In this document: positions 42,080 to 52,898 of the stretch, one piece after another
Layout of the letters: each line of letters starts with the position of its first letter
How positions within the stretch are numbered: the first letter of the stretch is position 1
Source of the DNA: Candidatus Bartonella washoeensis Sb944nv
GTDB taxonomy: Bacteria; Pseudomonadota; Alphaproteobacteria; Rhizobiales; Rhizobiaceae
Length of the DNA stretch: 64,000 nucleotides
Assembly (NCBI RefSeq): GCF_000278135.1
Contig: NZ_JH725026.1
Span: 63,012 to 127,011 of the forward strand
Direction of reading: 5' to 3'
Notes under the pieces: generated by a model
What the model saw: only the letters and a program-made list of their open reading frames with translations
The model's database searches: none
What the model was told of the DNA's origin: nothing
Made by a program: the position numbers and the translations under genes

Positions 42080-42508
42080 TTATGAAGAAGCTCCCTTTTC
42101 ATTTATAACATTTTCCGTACGCGCATGATCTACAGCACCCTTCGCATCAACATCACGATCAACAAACTCTATAACAGCCATGGGAGCATTATCACCGGTA
42201 CGAAACCCTGCTTTCATAATACGCAAATATCCACCGTTACGCGATGCATAACGCGGCGCAATTGTATCAAATAACTTCGCAACCTTTCCCGCATCACGAA
42301 GTGCTGCGATTGCTTGTCGACGCGCATGCAAACTTCCACGCTTACCAAGTGTGACCAACTTCTCAACAATAGGACGAATCTCTTTAGCCTTCGGAAGCGT
42401 TGTTACAATCTGTTCATGCTCGATCAGCGAAACCGCCATATTTGCAAACATCGCTTTACGGTGACTGGCAGTCCGGTTCAACTTACGACCTGAGTTACTA
42501 TGGCGCAT
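42080..42508 (-). CDS. rplQ: 50S ribosomal protein L17
   Basis: Large-subunit protein at the exit-tunnel side. It has 142 residues, opening with the invariant [20 protein letters not shown] and containing [20 protein letters not shown]. It is the last gene of the cluster, 23 bases after rpoA, and is followed by a strong intrinsic terminator. A C-terminal extension of about 20 residues past the core ([19 protein letters not shown]) is in keeping with alphaproteobacterial forms. Confidence 0.97.
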   Translation of the reverse strand: MRHSNSGRKLNRTASHRKAMFANMAVSLIEHEQIVTTLPKAKEIRPIVEKLVTLGKRGSLHARRQAIAALRDAGKVAKLFDTIAPRYASRNGGYLRIMKAGFRTGDNAPMAVIEFVDRDVDAKGAVDHARTENVINEKGASS

Positions 42509-42531
42509 AAGCCTTCTCCTTAAATTCTAAA

Positions 42532-43545
42532 TTAATATTGATCTTCATAGCGTTTAGCAAGATCATCAATGTTTTCAGGCGGCCATGCAGGAATTTCCAT
42601 ACCAAGATGCAATCCCATACATGCCAAAACTTCTTTAATTTCATTTAACGACTTCCGCCCAAAATTCGGCGTGCGGAGCATTTCAGATTCCGTCTTTTGA
42701 ATAAGATCACCAATATAAACAATATTATCGTTCTTAAGACAATTTGCTGAACGAACTGAAAGCTCTAATTCATCGACTTTTTTGAGAAGCGCAGGATTAA
42801 ATGCAAGCTCTGAATCAGACTCTTCTACAGGGTCTTTCTGTGGCTCCTCAAAATTGACAAATAAGGATAACTGATCCTGAAGAATACGTGCTGCAAAGGC
42901 AACAGCATCCTCTCCATTAACAGCACCATTGGTTTCAATCGTTAGCGTTAATTTATCATAATCAAGAACTTGACCTTCACGTGTATTCTCTACTTTATAA
43001 GATACTTTGCGAATTGGTGAATAAAGACTGTCAATAGGAATAAGACCTATTCGCGCATCATCAACACAATTGCGATCAGATGGAACATACCCCTTCCCTG
43101 TATTGACAATAAACTCCATACGAATTTCAGCACCTTCATCAAGAGTACAAATAATATGATCTGGATTCAGAATTACCATATCTCCAACAGTCTTGATATC
43201 TCCAGCTTTCACAACACCAGGACCCTCCTTACAAACGACAACACGTTTAGGTCCCTCTTCTTGCATACGAAGTGCAATTTCTTTGATATTCAGAATAATA
43301 TCTGTAACATCTTCACGAACACCAGGAATTGATGAAAATTCATGTAACACACCATCAATTTGCACAGCAGTAATTGCAGCACCACGCAGCGATGATAACA
43401 ATACACGACGAAGCGCATTTCCTAACGTCAAACCAAAACCCCGCTCAAGAGGCTCTGCAATCAAGCTCGAAATATTTGGATTATCATGTGTACAAAACTC
43501 AACCTTATTGGGTTTAATGAGTTCTTGCCAGTTTTTCTGGATCAT
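42532..43545 (-). CDS. rpoA: RNA polymerase alpha subunit
   Basis: Assembly platform of RNA polymerase, with a C-terminal domain that touches UP elements and activators. It has 337 residues from the ATG at 43545; the frame runs on to 43578 but the peptide [17 protein letters not shown] is the family start. The N-terminal dimerisation domain shows [20 protein letters not shown]. The C-terminal domain shows [19 protein letters not shown] and [17 protein letters not shown]. It lies 94 bases after rpsK. Confidence 0.97.
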   Translation of the reverse strand: MIQKNWQELIKPNKVEFCTHDNPNISSLIAEPLERGFGLTLGNALRRVLLSSLRGAAITAVQIDGVLHEFSSIPGVREDVTDIILNIKEIALRMQEEGPKRVVVCKEGPGVVKAGDIKTVGDMVILNPDHIICTLDEGAEIRMEFIVNTGKGYVPSDRNCVDDARIGLIPIDSLYSPIRKVSYKVENTREGQVLDYDKLTLTIETNGAVNGEDAVAFAARILQDQLSLFVNFEEPQKDPVEESDSELAFNPALLKKVDELELSVRSANCLKNDNIVYIGDLIQKTESEMLRTPNFGRKSLNEIKEVLACMGLHLGMEIPAWPPENIDDLAKRYEDQY

Positions 43546-43639
43546 ATTTTTATTCCCGTTCTTTAGTCCCGCTACCATTCAATCGTAACGGCCAATGTGA
43601 ACATCAGAGAAGCCTCCGATAACGAAAAACAATACCCAA

Positions 43640-44029
43640 TCAAACACGCCGCCTTTTCCGAGGGCGACATCCATTATGAGGAATTGGTGTTACATCACGA
43701 ATGGAAGTAATAATAAAACCAACCGACTGTAACGCACGCAAAGCCGACTCACGACCTGCCCCAGGACCACAAACTTCAACTTCTAATGAACGCATACCGT
43801 GTTCTTGAGCTTTTTTAGCACAATCTTCTGCAGCAATCTGAGCTGCAAAAGGAGTAGATTTACGTGAACCTTTAAACCCTTGAGCACCAGCAGACGACCA
43901 CGCAATTGTGTTTCCTTGCGCATCAGTAATGGTAATCATAGTATTGTTAAATGTTGAATTGATATGTACAACACCGGATGAAATATTTTTGCGCTCGCGA
44001 CGACGAACACGTGTGGCTTCCTTGGCCAT
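43640..44029 (-). CDS. rpsK: 30S ribosomal protein S11
   Basis: Platform protein of the small subunit that contacts 16S rRNA and the mRNA exit. Its 129 residues include [19 protein letters not shown] and the basic tail [18 protein letters not shown]. It lies between rpsM (127 bases upstream, a wide gap for this operon) and rpoA, in the standard alpha-operon order. rpsD is not in the cluster, as usual for alphaproteobacteria. Confidence 0.97.
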   Translation of the reverse strand: MAKEATRVRRRERKNISSGVVHINSTFNNTMITITDAQGNTIAWSSAGAQGFKGSRKSTPFAAQIAAEDCAKKAQEHGMRSLEVEVCGPGAGRESALRALQSVGFIITSIRDVTPIPHNGCRPRKRRRV

Positions 44030-44156
44030 AGCTTTCCTTTCAACGATCTCTGCACTGCCGTAACACCAGCAGCTCCACCCATTTTATTCTTGTAAAAAAC
44101 TCGAACAAGAAACAAAATAAAAAACAAAATGCTTCTTTTTTTTCTAAAAGAAACTA

Positions 44157-44525
44157 TTATTTTTTCTTACCAGCAATTGCCCTCGCCGGCCCCTTACGCG
44201 TGCGTGCATTCGTATGCGTACGCTGTCCGCGAACAGGTAAAGAACGGCGATGACGTAATCCACGATAACAACCAAGATCCATCAAACGCTTAACATTCAT
44301 CGCCACTTCACGGCGAAGATCACCTTCAACCTGATACCCTTGATCTATTGCCTCACGAATCTGCAAAACCTCCGCATCGGAAAGTTCATGCACACGACGC
44401 CCCATCGGAATACCAACCTTTTTAGTAATTTCTTGAGCAAATTTCGGTCCAATCCCGTGGATATATTGAAGCGCAATAACTACACGCTTATTCGTTGGGA
44501 TATTGACGCCAGCAATACGGGCCAC
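44157..44525 (-). CDS. rpsM: 30S ribosomal protein S13
   Basis: Head protein of the small subunit, contacting the P-site tRNA and forming bridges to the large subunit. Its 122 residues open with [15 protein letters not shown] and end in [21 protein letters not shown]. rpmJ (L36), which lies next to rpsM in many bacteria, is not present here. The 177-base gap to adk contains a 9-base-pair AT hairpin at 44647-44669 (TTTTTGATA with TATCAAAAA), which could mark a boundary inside the cluster. Confidence 0.97.
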   Translation of the reverse strand: MARIAGVNIPTNKRVVIALQYIHGIGPKFAQEITKKVGIPMGRRVHELSDAEVLQIREAIDQGYQVEGDLRREVAMNVKRLMDLGCYRGLRHRRSLPVRGQRTHTNARTRKGPARAIAGKKK

Positions 44526-44702
44526 GCCTATTCTCCTTGGTTATGTTGACAATTAACCATAAAACACCTGATGTATTTTATAGAAAAACCGACCCGGCAT
44601 AAAATTTATCCGAATCCAGTTATTTTACTGAAATAAATTAAAGCAGTTTTTGATAGATTTTATCAAAAAAGTCAACTCTTTTCATTTATTACGAAAAAAT
44701 CC

Positions 44703-45281
44703 TTATTTAAGAAACTCTCTAATCATGCGTGATACCTCAGTAACACCAATCATTCCATCAACTCTCTTTAACAACCCCCTCTCCGAATAAAATTTCGACA
44801 GGGGTACTGTTTTCTCACGATATTCCACTAATCGTTTTGCAAAAGCAACAGCATTATCATCTGAACGAACCTGCCCGCCTGTAGATATTGTTTCCTGAAC
44901 GCGTTTTTTCATTCGCTCAATCAACACATCTTCATCAACAACCAGCTCGATAACAGCATCAAGGCACATATTTTTTGACTGCAAAGCCTGTTGCAAAGCT
45001 TCTGCCTGCCCAACAGTGCGCGGATATCCATCCAAGACAAAACCGTTTGCACAATCATTTTCGTCAATCCGATCTGATACAATTTGATTAACAATACTAT
45101 CAGATACCAAAGCACCAGAACTCATAATAGATTTAGCTTTTTTGCCAATTTCTGTTTCTCTACTAATCACCTCACGCAACATATCACCGGTTGATAAATG
45201 AGGAATATGATACTCCTCTGTCAACATCTTAGCTTGTGTACCTTTTCCAGCTCCTGGAGGACCTAAAAGAACAACTCTCAT
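44703..45281 (-). CDS. adk: adenylate kinase
   Basis: Interconverts ATP plus AMP with two ADP. It has 192 residues with the P-loop [10 protein letters not shown] at 7-16, the AMP site STGDMLR and [11 protein letters not shown]. The LID is the short form without zinc cysteines, normal for alphaproteobacteria. The start overlaps the secY stop by four bases (ATGA), so translation of the two is probably coupled. Confidence 0.96.
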   Translation of the reverse strand: MRVVLLGPPGAGKGTQAKMLTEEYHIPHLSTGDMLREVISRETEIGKKAKSIMSSGALVSDSIVNQIVSDRIDENDCANGFVLDGYPRTVGQAEALQQALQSKNMCLDAVIELVVDEDVLIERMKKRVQETISTGGQVRSDDNAVAFAKRLVEYREKTVPLSKFYSERGLLKRVDGMIGVTEVSRMIREFLK

Positions 45282-46624
45282 CGCTTCCTTCTACCTCCAC
45301 GAAGTTTTGACTTTTTAATCAACCCTTCATATTGGTGTGCGACAAGATGTCCCTGAATTTGAGCAACTGTATCAAGTGTAACAGTAACAACAATCAACAA
45401 GGAAGTACCCCCAAGATAAAAAGGAACCTGTAACGTAGATATCATAAACTCAGGTAACAAACAAACCAAAATAATATAAATTGCACCTACAACAGTAATA
45501 CGCGTCAAAACATAATCAATATATTCAGCCGTACGCTCACCAGGACGAATACCTGGAATAAAGCCAGAATGCTTCTTTAACTGATCCGCTGTATCACTTG
45601 GATTAAACACAATAGCAGTATAAAAAAAGCAAAAAAACGCCATCAAAAGTGCATAAACAATCATATAAAGTGGCTGTCCATGACCAAGAGAATAAGAAAC
45701 AGCTTGAACCCATTGCGGCATTTTATCAGAAAAATTATTAACAGTTGCAGGTAACAATAACAAAGATGATGCAAAAATTGGTGGAATAACACCAGCAGTA
45801 TTCAACTTTAAAGGGAGATGTGACATATCACCTTGAAACATCTGGTTACCAACCTGACGTTTCGGATACTGAATAAGGATTCGCCGTTGCGCACGCTCTA
45901 CAAAAACAATAATTGCAATAACGGAAACCGCAATAAGAAAGATTGCTATTAACAAAAAAGTTGATAAATCAGCCTGACTATGAGCCGTCAAAAGCTGAGC
46001 AAAAGTAGAAGGAAGATTAGCGACAATACCTATGAAAATAATAAGGGAAACTCCATTACCTATACCGCGTGACGTGATTTGCTCACCAAGCCACATGAGA
46101 AACATCGTTCCACCAACAAGTGTAATAATAGAAGAAACACGGAACATGAAACCTGGTTCCACAACGATTTGAAGCCCTGTCCCTATACCGGTTTCAAGCG
46201 CAACTGCAATACCAAACGCTTGTAGAATCGCCAGTACTACTGTTACGTAACGAGTATACTGATTAATAATCTTACGACCTAGTTCACCCTCTTTTTTAAG
46301 AGTTTCCAACGAAGGAATGATTGAGGTTAGCAATTGTACAATAATTGACGCTGATATATAAGGCATAATTCCTAGTGCAAAAATTGCCATACGCGCAACA
46401 GCACCTCCAGCAAACATATTAAATAATCCTAAAACACCAGATGCATGATGTTCGAATGTTTGCCGTAAAGCATCAATATTAATACCAGGAAGAGAGATAT
46501 AAGTACCAAAACGGTAAACCAGAAGCGCTGCCAAAGTAAACCAAATGCGTCTCTTTAATTCAGTTGCACGCGAAAAAGTACCGAAGTTTATATTGGAAGC
46601 AAATTGCTCTGCCGCTGATGCCAT
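45278..46624 (-). CDS. secY: protein translocase subunit SecY
   Basis: Central channel of the Sec translocon, with about ten membrane segments in 448 residues. The start is the ATG at 46624, with GGAG eight bases upstream and the expected peptide [14 protein letters not shown]; the frame to 46642 is longer by six codons. Family marks are LPGINIDAL, the plug region near [20 protein letters not shown], and the cytosolic loop [16 protein letters not shown]. It lies 169 bases after rplO and overlaps adk. A G7 run on the minus strand lies in the gap before it (46760-46766). Confidence 0.97.
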   Translation of the reverse strand: MASAAEQFASNINFGTFSRATELKRRIWFTLAALLVYRFGTYISLPGINIDALRQTFEHHASGVLGLFNMFAGGAVARMAIFALGIMPYISASIIVQLLTSIIPSLETLKKEGELGRKIINQYTRYVTVVLAILQAFGIAVALETGIGTGLQIVVEPGFMFRVSSIITLVGGTMFLMWLGEQITSRGIGNGVSLIIFIGIVANLPSTFAQLLTAHSQADLSTFLLIAIFLIAVSVIAIIVFVERAQRRILIQYPKRQVGNQMFQGDMSHLPLKLNTAGVIPPIFASSLLLLPATVNNFSDKMPQWVQAVSYSLGHGQPLYMIVYALLMAFFCFFYTAIVFNPSDTADQLKKHSGFIPGIRPGERTAEYIDYVLTRITVVGAIYIILVCLLPEFMISTLQVPFYLGGTSLLIVVTVTLDTVAQIQGHLVAHQYEGLIKKSKLRGGRRKR

Positions 46625-46793
46625 AAAACGTCTCCAGTCCACACTCCAGTTCTTTAAATCACAGAAGTATAACTCTAAAAATTGATATCGTCATACATAA
46701 ATAAATGCAAAACTTAAATAATTCCTCACAAAAGGTATCTCAGAATGAATCAGACACTTCCCCCCCTTAAACCATCATTGATATCAAAAAAAC

Positions 46794-47261
46794 TCACTGA
46801 ACAACTTCAGGAAAAATAACCTGACCCCCAGCTTTTTCAATCTTAATACGAGCAGCTTTAGAAGCATAAGAAACATGAAAAGTAATCTTTGCTTTCAATT
46901 CACCATCAGAAAGAAGGCGCACTCCATCTTTCAGACGACGAATAATAGCAGCCTCTTTTAATGCAATCATATCAACAGGTTTTTCAATATCTAACTTACC
47001 TGCATCAACCGCAAGCTGTATACGCCTTAGCGAAACTTCGTTATAGCTCTTGGCAAAAAAGTTTCTAAACCCACGCTTCGGTAAGCGACGATAGATAGGC
47101 ATTTGCCCACCTTCAAAACCATTAAGCGAAACACCAGAACGCGATGCCTGCCCTTTCACGCCTCGACCACCAGTTTTACCAGTACCAGAACCAATACCAC
47201 GCCCAACACGTTTACGATTTTTTGTTGCGCCTTCGCAATCACTCAGTTCATTGAGTTTCAT
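46794..47261 (-). CDS. rplO: 50S ribosomal protein L15
   Basis: Late-assembly large-subunit protein. Its 155 residues open with [20 protein letters not shown] and have the Gly/Arg-rich [18 protein letters not shown] segment that threads into 23S rRNA, then [18 protein letters not shown]. It lies 20 bases after rpmD, in normal spc-operon order. Confidence 0.97.
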   Translation of the reverse strand: MKLNELSDCEGATKNRKRVGRGIGSGTGKTGGRGVKGQASRSGVSLNGFEGGQMPIYRRLPKRGFRNFFAKSYNEVSLRRIQLAVDAGKLDIEKPVDMIALKEAAIIRRLKDGVRLLSDGELKAKITFHVSYASKAARIKIEKAGGQVIFPEVVQ

Positions 47262-47281
47262 ATTTCATACTCCCGCAACCT

Positions 47282-47488
47282 TTAACCTTCATCTATCACA
47301 CGAACAAGATGCCGAACCTTAGCAATCATACCCCGCACACAAAGCGTATCCTCTAAAACACGCCGCCGCCGCATTTTATTTAATCCAAGCCCTTTCAACG
47401 TTGCACGCTGAATCTGTGAATTCCGAATTGGACTTCCAATTTGCTCTACAGTCACAGTTCTGTTATTCTGAGATTTTTTTTGAACCAT
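47282..47488 (-). CDS. rpmD: 50S ribosomal protein L30
   Basis: Small large-subunit protein of 68 residues, slightly longer than the 58-60 of enterobacteria because of the N-terminal MVQKKSQNN. The core, [20 protein letters not shown] and [15 protein letters not shown], matches the family. It lies 31 bases after rpsE and 20 before rplO. Confidence 0.95.
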   Translation of the reverse strand: MVQKKSQNNRTVTVEQIGSPIRNSQIQRATLKGLGLNKMRRRRVLEDTLCVRGMIAKVRHLVRVIDEG

Positions 47489-47519
47489 TTTCTAATTCCT
47501 TTTCTGATAATCCCAGAAA

Positions 47520-48068
47520 CTACCCTTCTGCATCAACCAAATGCTGACGACGTGCCTGTAAAGTCGAATATTTGATACCACGTTGCGCTGCAATATCTCT
47601 AGGATGCATTTGATGTTTTAATGCATCAAAAGTTGCACGCACCATATTATAAGGATTAGACGACCCTAGCGATTTTGCAACAACATCCTGCATACCAAGA
47701 GTTTCAAAAATAGCACGCATCGGCCCTCCAGCAATAATACCAGTACCCGCAGAAGCCGAACGTAATAAAACACGACCAGCTCCATGACGACCCTCAAGAT
47801 CGTGATGCAATGTACGTCCAGAGCGAAGCGGAACATAAATCATTCCACGCTTAGCAGCTTCTGTAGCTTTACGAACCGCCTCGGGCACTTCACGCGCTTT
47901 GCCATGACCAAAACCCACACGTCCCTTTTGATCTCCAACAACAACAAGAGCAGCAAAACCAAAACGCCGACCACCCTTCACAACTTTAGCAACACGATTG
48001 ATATGAACAAGCCTATCGACAAATTCACCATCACGTTCATCTCGTTCATTACGTTCTTTCTGTGCCAT
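47520..48068 (-). CDS. rpsE: 30S ribosomal protein S5
   Basis: Small-subunit protein at the mRNA entry channel that affects decoding accuracy. Its 182 residues include [18 protein letters not shown], the double-stranded RNA-binding segment with the spectinomycin-related loop (KVVKGGRRF), and [18 protein letters not shown]. It is separated from rplR by 115 bases holding a terminator-like hairpin, unusual inside this operon. Confidence 0.97.
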   Translation of the reverse strand: MAQKERNERDERDGEFVDRLVHINRVAKVVKGGRRFGFAALVVVGDQKGRVGFGHGKAREVPEAVRKATEAAKRGMIYVPLRSGRTLHHDLEGRHGAGRVLLRSASAGTGIIAGGPMRAIFETLGMQDVVAKSLGSSNPYNMVRATFDALKHQMHPRDIAAQRGIKYSTLQARRQHLVDAEG

Positions 48069-48155
48069 TCCTCATTCCTTTTTCTTTTCCGGAAGCACGC
48101 TAAAAAAGTTCCATCACAAAATCAGAGGAACTTATACGAAACACTCTAAAAATCT

Positions 48156-48179
48156 CCTTATTCAAATTTCCGAATAAGG
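48156..48179 (-). terminator. terminator-like hairpin between rplR and rpsE
   Basis: CCTTATTC pairs with GAATAAGG over eight bases, starting five bases after the rplR stop on the minus strand, and is followed by AGATTTTTAG. It looks like a weak intrinsic terminator inside the operon; partial termination or 3'-end processing is possible. Confidence 0.5.
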
Positions 48180-48183
48180 TGCT

Positions 48184-48546
48184 TTAGAAGTTTAAGCCAC
48201 CTTCACGAGCAGCTTCAGCCAAAGCCTTTACTCTACCATGGTAAACATATGCTCCACGATCAAAAACCACTTCATTAACACCAGCTTTCTTTGCACGTTC
48301 GGCAATTAATTTACCAACAGCAAAAGCAGCTTCTTTATCAGAACCACTTTTTAACGATTTTTTTAAATCGCCTTCAAGGGTAGATGCGGAAACAAGCGTA
48401 CATCCACGCAAATCATCGATAATTTGAGCATAAATATTTTGATTCGAACGATAAACACTAAGCCGCGGACGATCACTAGAAACCATTTTTATTCTACGAC
48501 GAACACGCCGTGCACGACGCTGAATAATGTCCTTAGATGAAACCAT
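48184..48546 (-). CDS. rplR: 50S ribosomal protein L18
   Basis: Binds 5S rRNA together with L5. It has 120 residues with the basic N-terminus [20 protein letters not shown], then [15 protein letters not shown] and the C-terminal [20 protein letters not shown] family segment. It lies 12 bases after rplF and directly before a hairpin. Confidence 0.97.
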   Translation of the reverse strand: MVSSKDIIQRRARRVRRRIKMVSSDRPRLSVYRSNQNIYAQIIDDLRGCTLVSASTLEGDLKKSLKSGSDKEAAFAVGKLIAERAKKAGVNEVVFDRGAYVYHGRVKALAEAAREGGLNF

Positions 48547-48558
48547 GATGCAAAATCC

Positions 48559-49092
48559 TTATTTCTTTTTGCCTTCTTTACGAAAGATACGCTCATCTGC
48601 ATGCTTAACACCTTTGCCTTTGTAAGGCTCAGGTCTACGATATTCGCGAATTTCTGCTGCAACTTGCCCAACCTGCTGCTTATCAATTCCAGAAATAACA
48701 ATTTCCGTAGGCTTAGGAACCGTTACAGTAACACCCGATGGCACTCTATAAATCACATCGTGAGAAAAACCTAAAGACAACTGAACATCCCTACCTTGCA
48801 AAGCAGCTCGATAACCAACACCGTTGATTTCCAGCTTCTTTTCAAAACCATCCTTTACACCCAAAACAATATTTTCAATCATCGAGCGTGACATACCCCA
48901 TTTAGAGCGTGCATCTTTTGATTTATCCCTTGGCGAAACCAATATAGCATTTTCCTCAAGCTTAACCAAGACTTCATCATTAACGATATAACTTAGTTCA
49001 CCTTTCGGACCTTTTGCCTTAACCAGCTGACCATCGACAGTTGCAGTAACCCCTGAAGGAACTGAAATGGGCTTTTTTCCAATACGAGACAT
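48559..49092 (-). CDS. rplF: 50S ribosomal protein L6
   Basis: Large-subunit protein near the factor-binding centre, made of two similar domains. Its 177 residues begin [20 protein letters not shown] and carry the signature [20 protein letters not shown] near the C-terminus. It lies 38 bases after rpsH and 12 before rplR. Confidence 0.97.
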   Translation of the reverse strand: MSRIGKKPISVPSGVTATVDGQLVKAKGPKGELSYIVNDEVLVKLEENAILVSPRDKSKDARSKWGMSRSMIENIVLGVKDGFEKKLEINGVGYRAALQGRDVQLSLGFSHDVIYRVPSGVTVTVPKPTEIVISGIDKQQVGQVAAEIREYRRPEPYKGKGVKHADERIFRKEGKKK

Positions 49093-49130
49093 TATTCTAA
49101 CCTATTTTTCTTCTGTTTTCTTAAAATCAC

Positions 49131-49529
49131 TTAGAAAACACGACAAAGAAGCTCTCCACCGACATTTTGTTCACGTGCCTCATGATCCGCCATAACGCCT
49201 TTAGGAGTTGATAAAATCGAAATACCAAGACCATTCGCCACTTGAGGAATAGACTTAGCCGAAACATACACACGACGACCCGGCTTTGAAACACGTGAAA
49301 TCTCACGAATAGCAGCCAACCCTTCAAAATACTTCAACTCGATTTCAATTTCAGACTTTCCATCACCTAAATCGACTTGATTATATCCGCGAATATAACC
49401 TTCCGACTGAAGCACATCAAGAACGCGTGCACGAAGCTTAGAAGCAGGAGTAAGCACTTTACCTTTTTTACGACTAAGTGCATTACGAATACGTGTTAAC
49501 ATATCACCAAGAGGATCTGACATAGACAT
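49131..49529 (-). CDS. rpsH: 30S ribosomal protein S8
   Basis: Early-assembly 16S rRNA-binding protein; in E. coli it also represses spc-operon translation. It has 132 residues from the ATG at 49529, with GGGAG upstream. A GTG frame to 49550 would overlap rpsN by seven bases and is less likely. [15 protein letters not shown] and the C-terminal [16 protein letters not shown] match the family. Confidence 0.96.
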   Translation of the reverse strand: MSMSDPLGDMLTRIRNALSRKKGKVLTPASKLRARVLDVLQSEGYIRGYNQVDLGDGKSEIEIELKYFEGLAAIREISRVSKPGRRVYVSAKSIPQVANGLGISILSTPKGVMADHEAREQNVGGELLCRVF

Positions 49530-49543
49530 TGAGTAATCTCCCC

Positions 49544-49849
49544 TCACCAACTAGACTTAACAATGCCGGGAATATGGCCAATAGAACCAAGTTCACGCAA
49601 TGCAATTCGTGACATTCTTAATTTACGATAATAAGCTCTCGGACGTCCCGAAACCTCACAGCGATTACGAATACGAACTTTTGCAGAATTACGCGGCAAC
49701 TCCGCCAATTGAACAGAAGCTTTAAAACGCTCTTCAAGTGAAACCTTCTGATCCATAACAATCGCTTTCAAACGTGCGCGACGTGCAGCATAACGTTTTA
49801 CCATTACTTCACGACGCTTATTTTTTTCAACGGCACTCACTTTGGCCAT
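49544..49849 (-). CDS. rpsN: 30S ribosomal protein S14
   Basis: Head protein of the small subunit, 101 residues, of the zinc-free type: no CxxC pairs, only [20 protein letters not shown] followed by [21 protein letters not shown]. The long N-terminal part [20 protein letters not shown] is typical for proteobacteria. It lies 24 bases after rplE. Confidence 0.97.
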   Translation of the reverse strand: MAKVSAVEKNKRREVMVKRYAARRARLKAIVMDQKVSLEERFKASVQLAELPRNSAKVRIRNRCEVSGRPRAYYRKLRMSRIALRELGSIGHIPGIVKSSW

Positions 49850-49873
49850 AACTTTACCTCACTACACTTGCCG

Positions 49874-50431
49874 TTACGAACGAAAAGGAAAATTAAAAGC
49901 ACGCAACAATTCACGCGCCTCATCATCCGTTTTTGCTGTCGTACAAACGATAATATCCATGCCCCAAATTTGATCAACTTTATCATAGTTGATTTCTGGA
50001 AATACAATATGCTCCTTAATACCCATAGCAAAATTGCCACGACCATCAAAACTTTTGGGATTCAAACCGCGAAAATCACGGACCCGCGGAAGCGCAATCG
50101 TAACAAGGCGATCTAAAAACTCAAACATACGATCTTTACGCAATGTAACTTTAGCTCCAAGCGGCATTCCTTCACGAACCTTAAAGGTTGCAATGGAATT
50201 ACGCGCACGAGTAACGACCGCTTTCTGACCTGTTATGAGTCCCAAATCCTCAGCAGCAATAGACGGTTTTTTGGAATCAGCAGTTGCTTCACCAATCCCC
50301 ATATTAACCACAATTTTATCAACCCGCGGAATTTGCATTGCATTTTTATAATTAAACTTCTCTTGAAGCGTTTTACGAACCACTTCAAAATAATGCGTCT
50401 TCATGCGCGGCGTTTGTTTTTCCTCAGCCAT
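49874..50431 (-). CDS. rplE: 50S ribosomal protein L5
   Basis: Binds 5S rRNA and contacts P-site tRNA. Its 185 residues include [35 protein letters not shown] and the C-terminal [20 protein letters not shown]. The start overlaps the end of rplX by eight bases, suggesting coupled translation. Confidence 0.97.
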   Translation of the reverse strand: MAEEKQTPRMKTHYFEVVRKTLQEKFNYKNAMQIPRVDKIVVNMGIGEATADSKKPSIAAEDLGLITGQKAVVTRARNSIATFKVREGMPLGAKVTLRKDRMFEFLDRLVTIALPRVRDFRGLNPKSFDGRGNFAMGIKEHIVFPEINYDKVDQIWGMDIIVCTTAKTDDEARELLRAFNFPFRS

Positions 50432-50738
50432 TAATCAACTCTCCCGAACGCTTGGCAAAACGAACCTTATTACCATCTGCATTCATACGAAAACCTACAC
50501 GGGTAGGCTTACCATCTTTAGGATCAGCAATCGCCAAATTGGATAAATGAATTGGAGCTTCTTTAGAAATAATTCCAGCTTCTTGCTTTTGTGTCTGACG
50601 CTGATGACGTTTAATCATATTAACACCACGAACAAAAGCGTTATTTTCCTTTGGATTTACTTTAATTACTTCACCACTACACCCTTTATCCTTACCGGAT
50701 AACACAACGACTCTATCACCTTTTCGAATCTTCTGCAT
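50424..50738 (-). CDS. rplX: 50S ribosomal protein L24
   Basis: Assembly-initiator protein at the tunnel exit. It has 104 residues from the ATG at 50738 ([19 protein letters not shown], the KOW motif), with GGGGTGA before it; an ATG three codons earlier is possible. [18 protein letters not shown] is typical. It lies 12 bases after rplN and overlaps rplE. Confidence 0.96.
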   Translation of the reverse strand: MQKIRKGDRVVVLSGKDKGCSGEVIKVNPKENNAFVRGVNMIKRHQRQTQKQEAGIISKEAPIHLSNLAIADPKDGKPTRVGFRMNADGNKVRFAKRSGELING

Positions 50739-50750
50739 AACATTCACCCC

Positions 50751-51119
50751 TTATAAAACTTCAGGAGCGAGCGAGATAATCTTCATATGATTCCTACCAC
50801 GAAGTTCGCGGGGAACTGGTCCAAAGATACGTGTACCGATCGGCTCTTTCTTATTATCAACTAAAACAGCAGCATTACTATCAAAACGAATGACGCTACC
50901 GTCTGCACGACGAATATCCTTAGCAGTACGAACCACTACAGCTTTCATCACATCACCCTTTTTAACACGGCCACGAGGAATAGCATCCTTGACCGAAACA
51001 ACAATAATGTCACCGACCGAAGCATATTTCCGCTTTGAACCGCCTAACACCTTGATGCACATGACACGACGAGCACCAGAATTATCGGCAACGTCGAGGT
51101 TTGTTTGCATCTGAATCAT
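50751..51119 (-). CDS. rplN: 50S ribosomal protein L14
   Basis: Interface protein that contacts 16S rRNA and L19. Its 122 residues open with [20 protein letters not shown] and end in [29 protein letters not shown] is well conserved. A 153-base gap separates it from rpsQ, unusually wide here, holding ATCCGG/CCGGAT (51154-51182) and the palindrome CAATAAATTTATTG (51198-51211). Confidence 0.97.
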   Translation of the reverse strand: MIQMQTNLDVADNSGARRVMCIKVLGGSKRKYASVGDIIVVSVKDAIPRGRVKKGDVMKAVVVRTAKDIRRADGSVIRFDSNAAVLVDNKKEPIGTRIFGPVPRELRGRNHMKIISLAPEVL

Positions 51120-51272
51120 GACTGGCTACCTTCTCTTACTCTATAACGTTTATATCCGGTCGCACCTCTAATACACCCGGATTTGCCTGCCAAATAACAA
51201 TAAATTTATTGTCTCAAATTTACCAACGGAAATAAAATCCCTGTTAAATTCTAAAACAATAAACCGAGTTAA

Positions 51273-51512
51273 CTACACCACACTGTCTGTAACAACAGTC
51301 CAACGCTTATCTTTCGAGATTGGCCTAGATTCCTGAATAGAAATTTGATCGCCAATCTTGAACTGGTTGTTCTCATCATGCGCCTTATATTTTTTAGACT
51401 GTCGAACAGTTTTCTTCAGAAGTGGATGAGAATAACGACGTTCCACTTTGACAACTACAGTCTTATCACTTTTGTCGCTTACGACAACACCCTGCAAAAT
51501 GCGTTTAGGCAT
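51273..51512 (-). CDS. rpsQ: 30S ribosomal protein S17
   Basis: Early 16S rRNA-binding OB-fold protein, 79 residues. [20 protein letters not shown] and [20 protein letters not shown] are the family marks, with [13 protein letters not shown] near the end. It lies 11 bases after rpmC; a wide gap follows before rplN. Confidence 0.96.
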   Translation of the reverse strand: MPKRILQGVVVSDKSDKTVVVKVERRYSHPLLKKTVRQSKKYKAHDENNQFKIGDQISIQESRPISKDKRWTVVTDSVV

Positions 51513-51523
51513 CTTTTACTTCC

Positions 51524-51724
51524 TTAAACCTTACTTTCGTTTATCTTCTGACGAAGAAAAGTTTTAACACGCGCAATATCACGACGAACCTGCCTAACAC
51601 GTGCAGCCTTTTCCAATTGGCCGGTTGCCTTTTGAAAGCGCAAATTAAATTGCTCTTTCTTTAACTTCACCAACTCATCTTTCATTTGGTCGAGCGTTTG
51701 CGCCCGCAATTCCTTGGCTCTCAT
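51524..51724 (-). CDS. rpmC: 50S ribosomal protein L29
   Basis: Small helical hairpin protein near the exit tunnel, a contact for trigger factor and SRP. It has 66 residues, [19 protein letters not shown] then [19 protein letters not shown] and [14 protein letters not shown]. It lies 12 bases after rplP and 11 before rpsQ. Confidence 0.96.
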   Translation of the reverse strand: MRAKELRAQTLDQMKDELVKLKKEQFNLRFQKATGQLEKAARVRQVRRDIARVKTFLRQKINESKV

Positions 51725-51736
51725 CGCTTAACCTCT

Positions 51737-52150
51737 TTATTCAGCAATACGCTGTACGAAACGCGTCTTAATAGGCAACTTTGCAGCACCCAATCTCAGC
51801 GCCTCACGCGCAACATCTTCAGGAACCCCATCAAGCTCAAACATGACGCGCCCAGGCGCAACACGAGTTGCCCAATAATCGACACTCCCTTTACCTTTAC
51901 CCATACGAACCTCAGTTGGCTTAGATGTAACTGGAAGATCCGGAAAAATACGAATCCACACACGACCAGAACGTTTCATATAACGTGTAATCGCACGACG
52001 CGCCGCCTCAATTTGGCGAGCAGTAATCCGCTCCGGCTCAACAGCCTTAAGACCATAAGCACCAAAATTTAAACTCGTACCACCTTTTGAAACACCGTGG
52101 ATACGACCCTTGAATTGTTTACGGAACTTTGTGCGCTTCGGCTGCAACAT
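51737..52150 (-). CDS. rplP: 50S ribosomal protein L16
   Basis: Large-subunit protein near the A-site tRNA elbow. Its 137 residues open with [19 protein letters not shown] and contain [20 protein letters not shown] and [17 protein letters not shown]. The Arg of the FKGR segment, hydroxylated in E. coli relatives elsewhere in the chain, cannot be judged here. It lies 37 bases after rpsC. Confidence 0.97.
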   Translation of the reverse strand: MLQPKRTKFRKQFKGRIHGVSKGGTSLNFGAYGLKAVEPERITARQIEAARRAITRYMKRSGRVWIRIFPDLPVTSKPTEVRMGKGKGSVDYWATRVAPGRVMFELDGVPEDVAREALRLGAAKLPIKTRFVQRIAE

Positions 52151-52187
52151 TGCTCTCTACTCCAAAATTTAATTCAACCGAAAAAAA

Positions 52188-52898
52188 CTAAGCATTTTCA
52201 CGGCGACGATTTGACGAAGGACCAGCATGATTAGCTTCCGCAGCGCGACGCTCTGAAGCCATAGGATCATACTCAAGAATCTCACCCTTAAAGACCCAAA
52301 CTTTAACACCACAAATACCATAAGCAGTCTTAGCTTCTGCTGTACCGTAATCAACATCAGAACGCAAGGTATGAAGTGGAACACGACCTTCACGATACCA
52401 TTCCATACGAGCAATTTCAGCACCACCAAGACGACCAGAACAATTGATACGAATACCTTCGGCCCCAAGACGCATAGCTGATTGAACCGCACGCTTCATC
52501 GCACGCCGAAAAGCAACACGACGCTCTAATTGTTGAGCAATTGATTGCGCGATAATCGCAGCATCAATTTCTGGTTTATGAATTTCGACTATATTCAATG
52601 ACGTCTCTGCATCCGTCATTTCGGAAAGCTTACGACGAAGCTTCTCGATATCAGCACCTTTTTTACCAATAATCAAACCCGGACGCGCAGAATAAATAGT
52701 TACACGACACTTCTTGTGCGGACGCTCAATAACAACTTTAGAAATAGCTGCTTGCTTCAGTTCTTCAAGAACATATAAACGAATTTTTAAATCCTCATGA
52801 AGAAGACGCCCATATTCACCACTATCAGCATACCAACGAGAATCCCAAGTTCGATTAACTCCAAGCCGAAGCCCTATTGGATTGATCTTCTGCCCCAT
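52188..52898 (-). CDS. rpsC: 30S ribosomal protein S3
   Basis: Head protein at the mRNA entry site with helicase-assisting role. Its 236 residues begin [20 protein letters not shown], have the KH domain signature [17 protein letters not shown], and [20 protein letters not shown] in the C-terminal domain. The start overlaps the rplV stop by one base. Confidence 0.97.
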   Translation of the reverse strand: MGQKINPIGLRLGVNRTWDSRWYADSGEYGRLLHEDLKIRLYVLEELKQAAISKVVIERPHKKCRVTIYSARPGLIIGKKGADIEKLRRKLSEMTDAETSLNIVEIHKPEIDAAIIAQSIAQQLERRVAFRRAMKRAVQSAMRLGAEGIRINCSGRLGGAEIARMEWYREGRVPLHTLRSDVDYGTAEAKTAYGICGVKVWVFKGEILEYDPMASERRAAEANHAGPSSNRRRENA

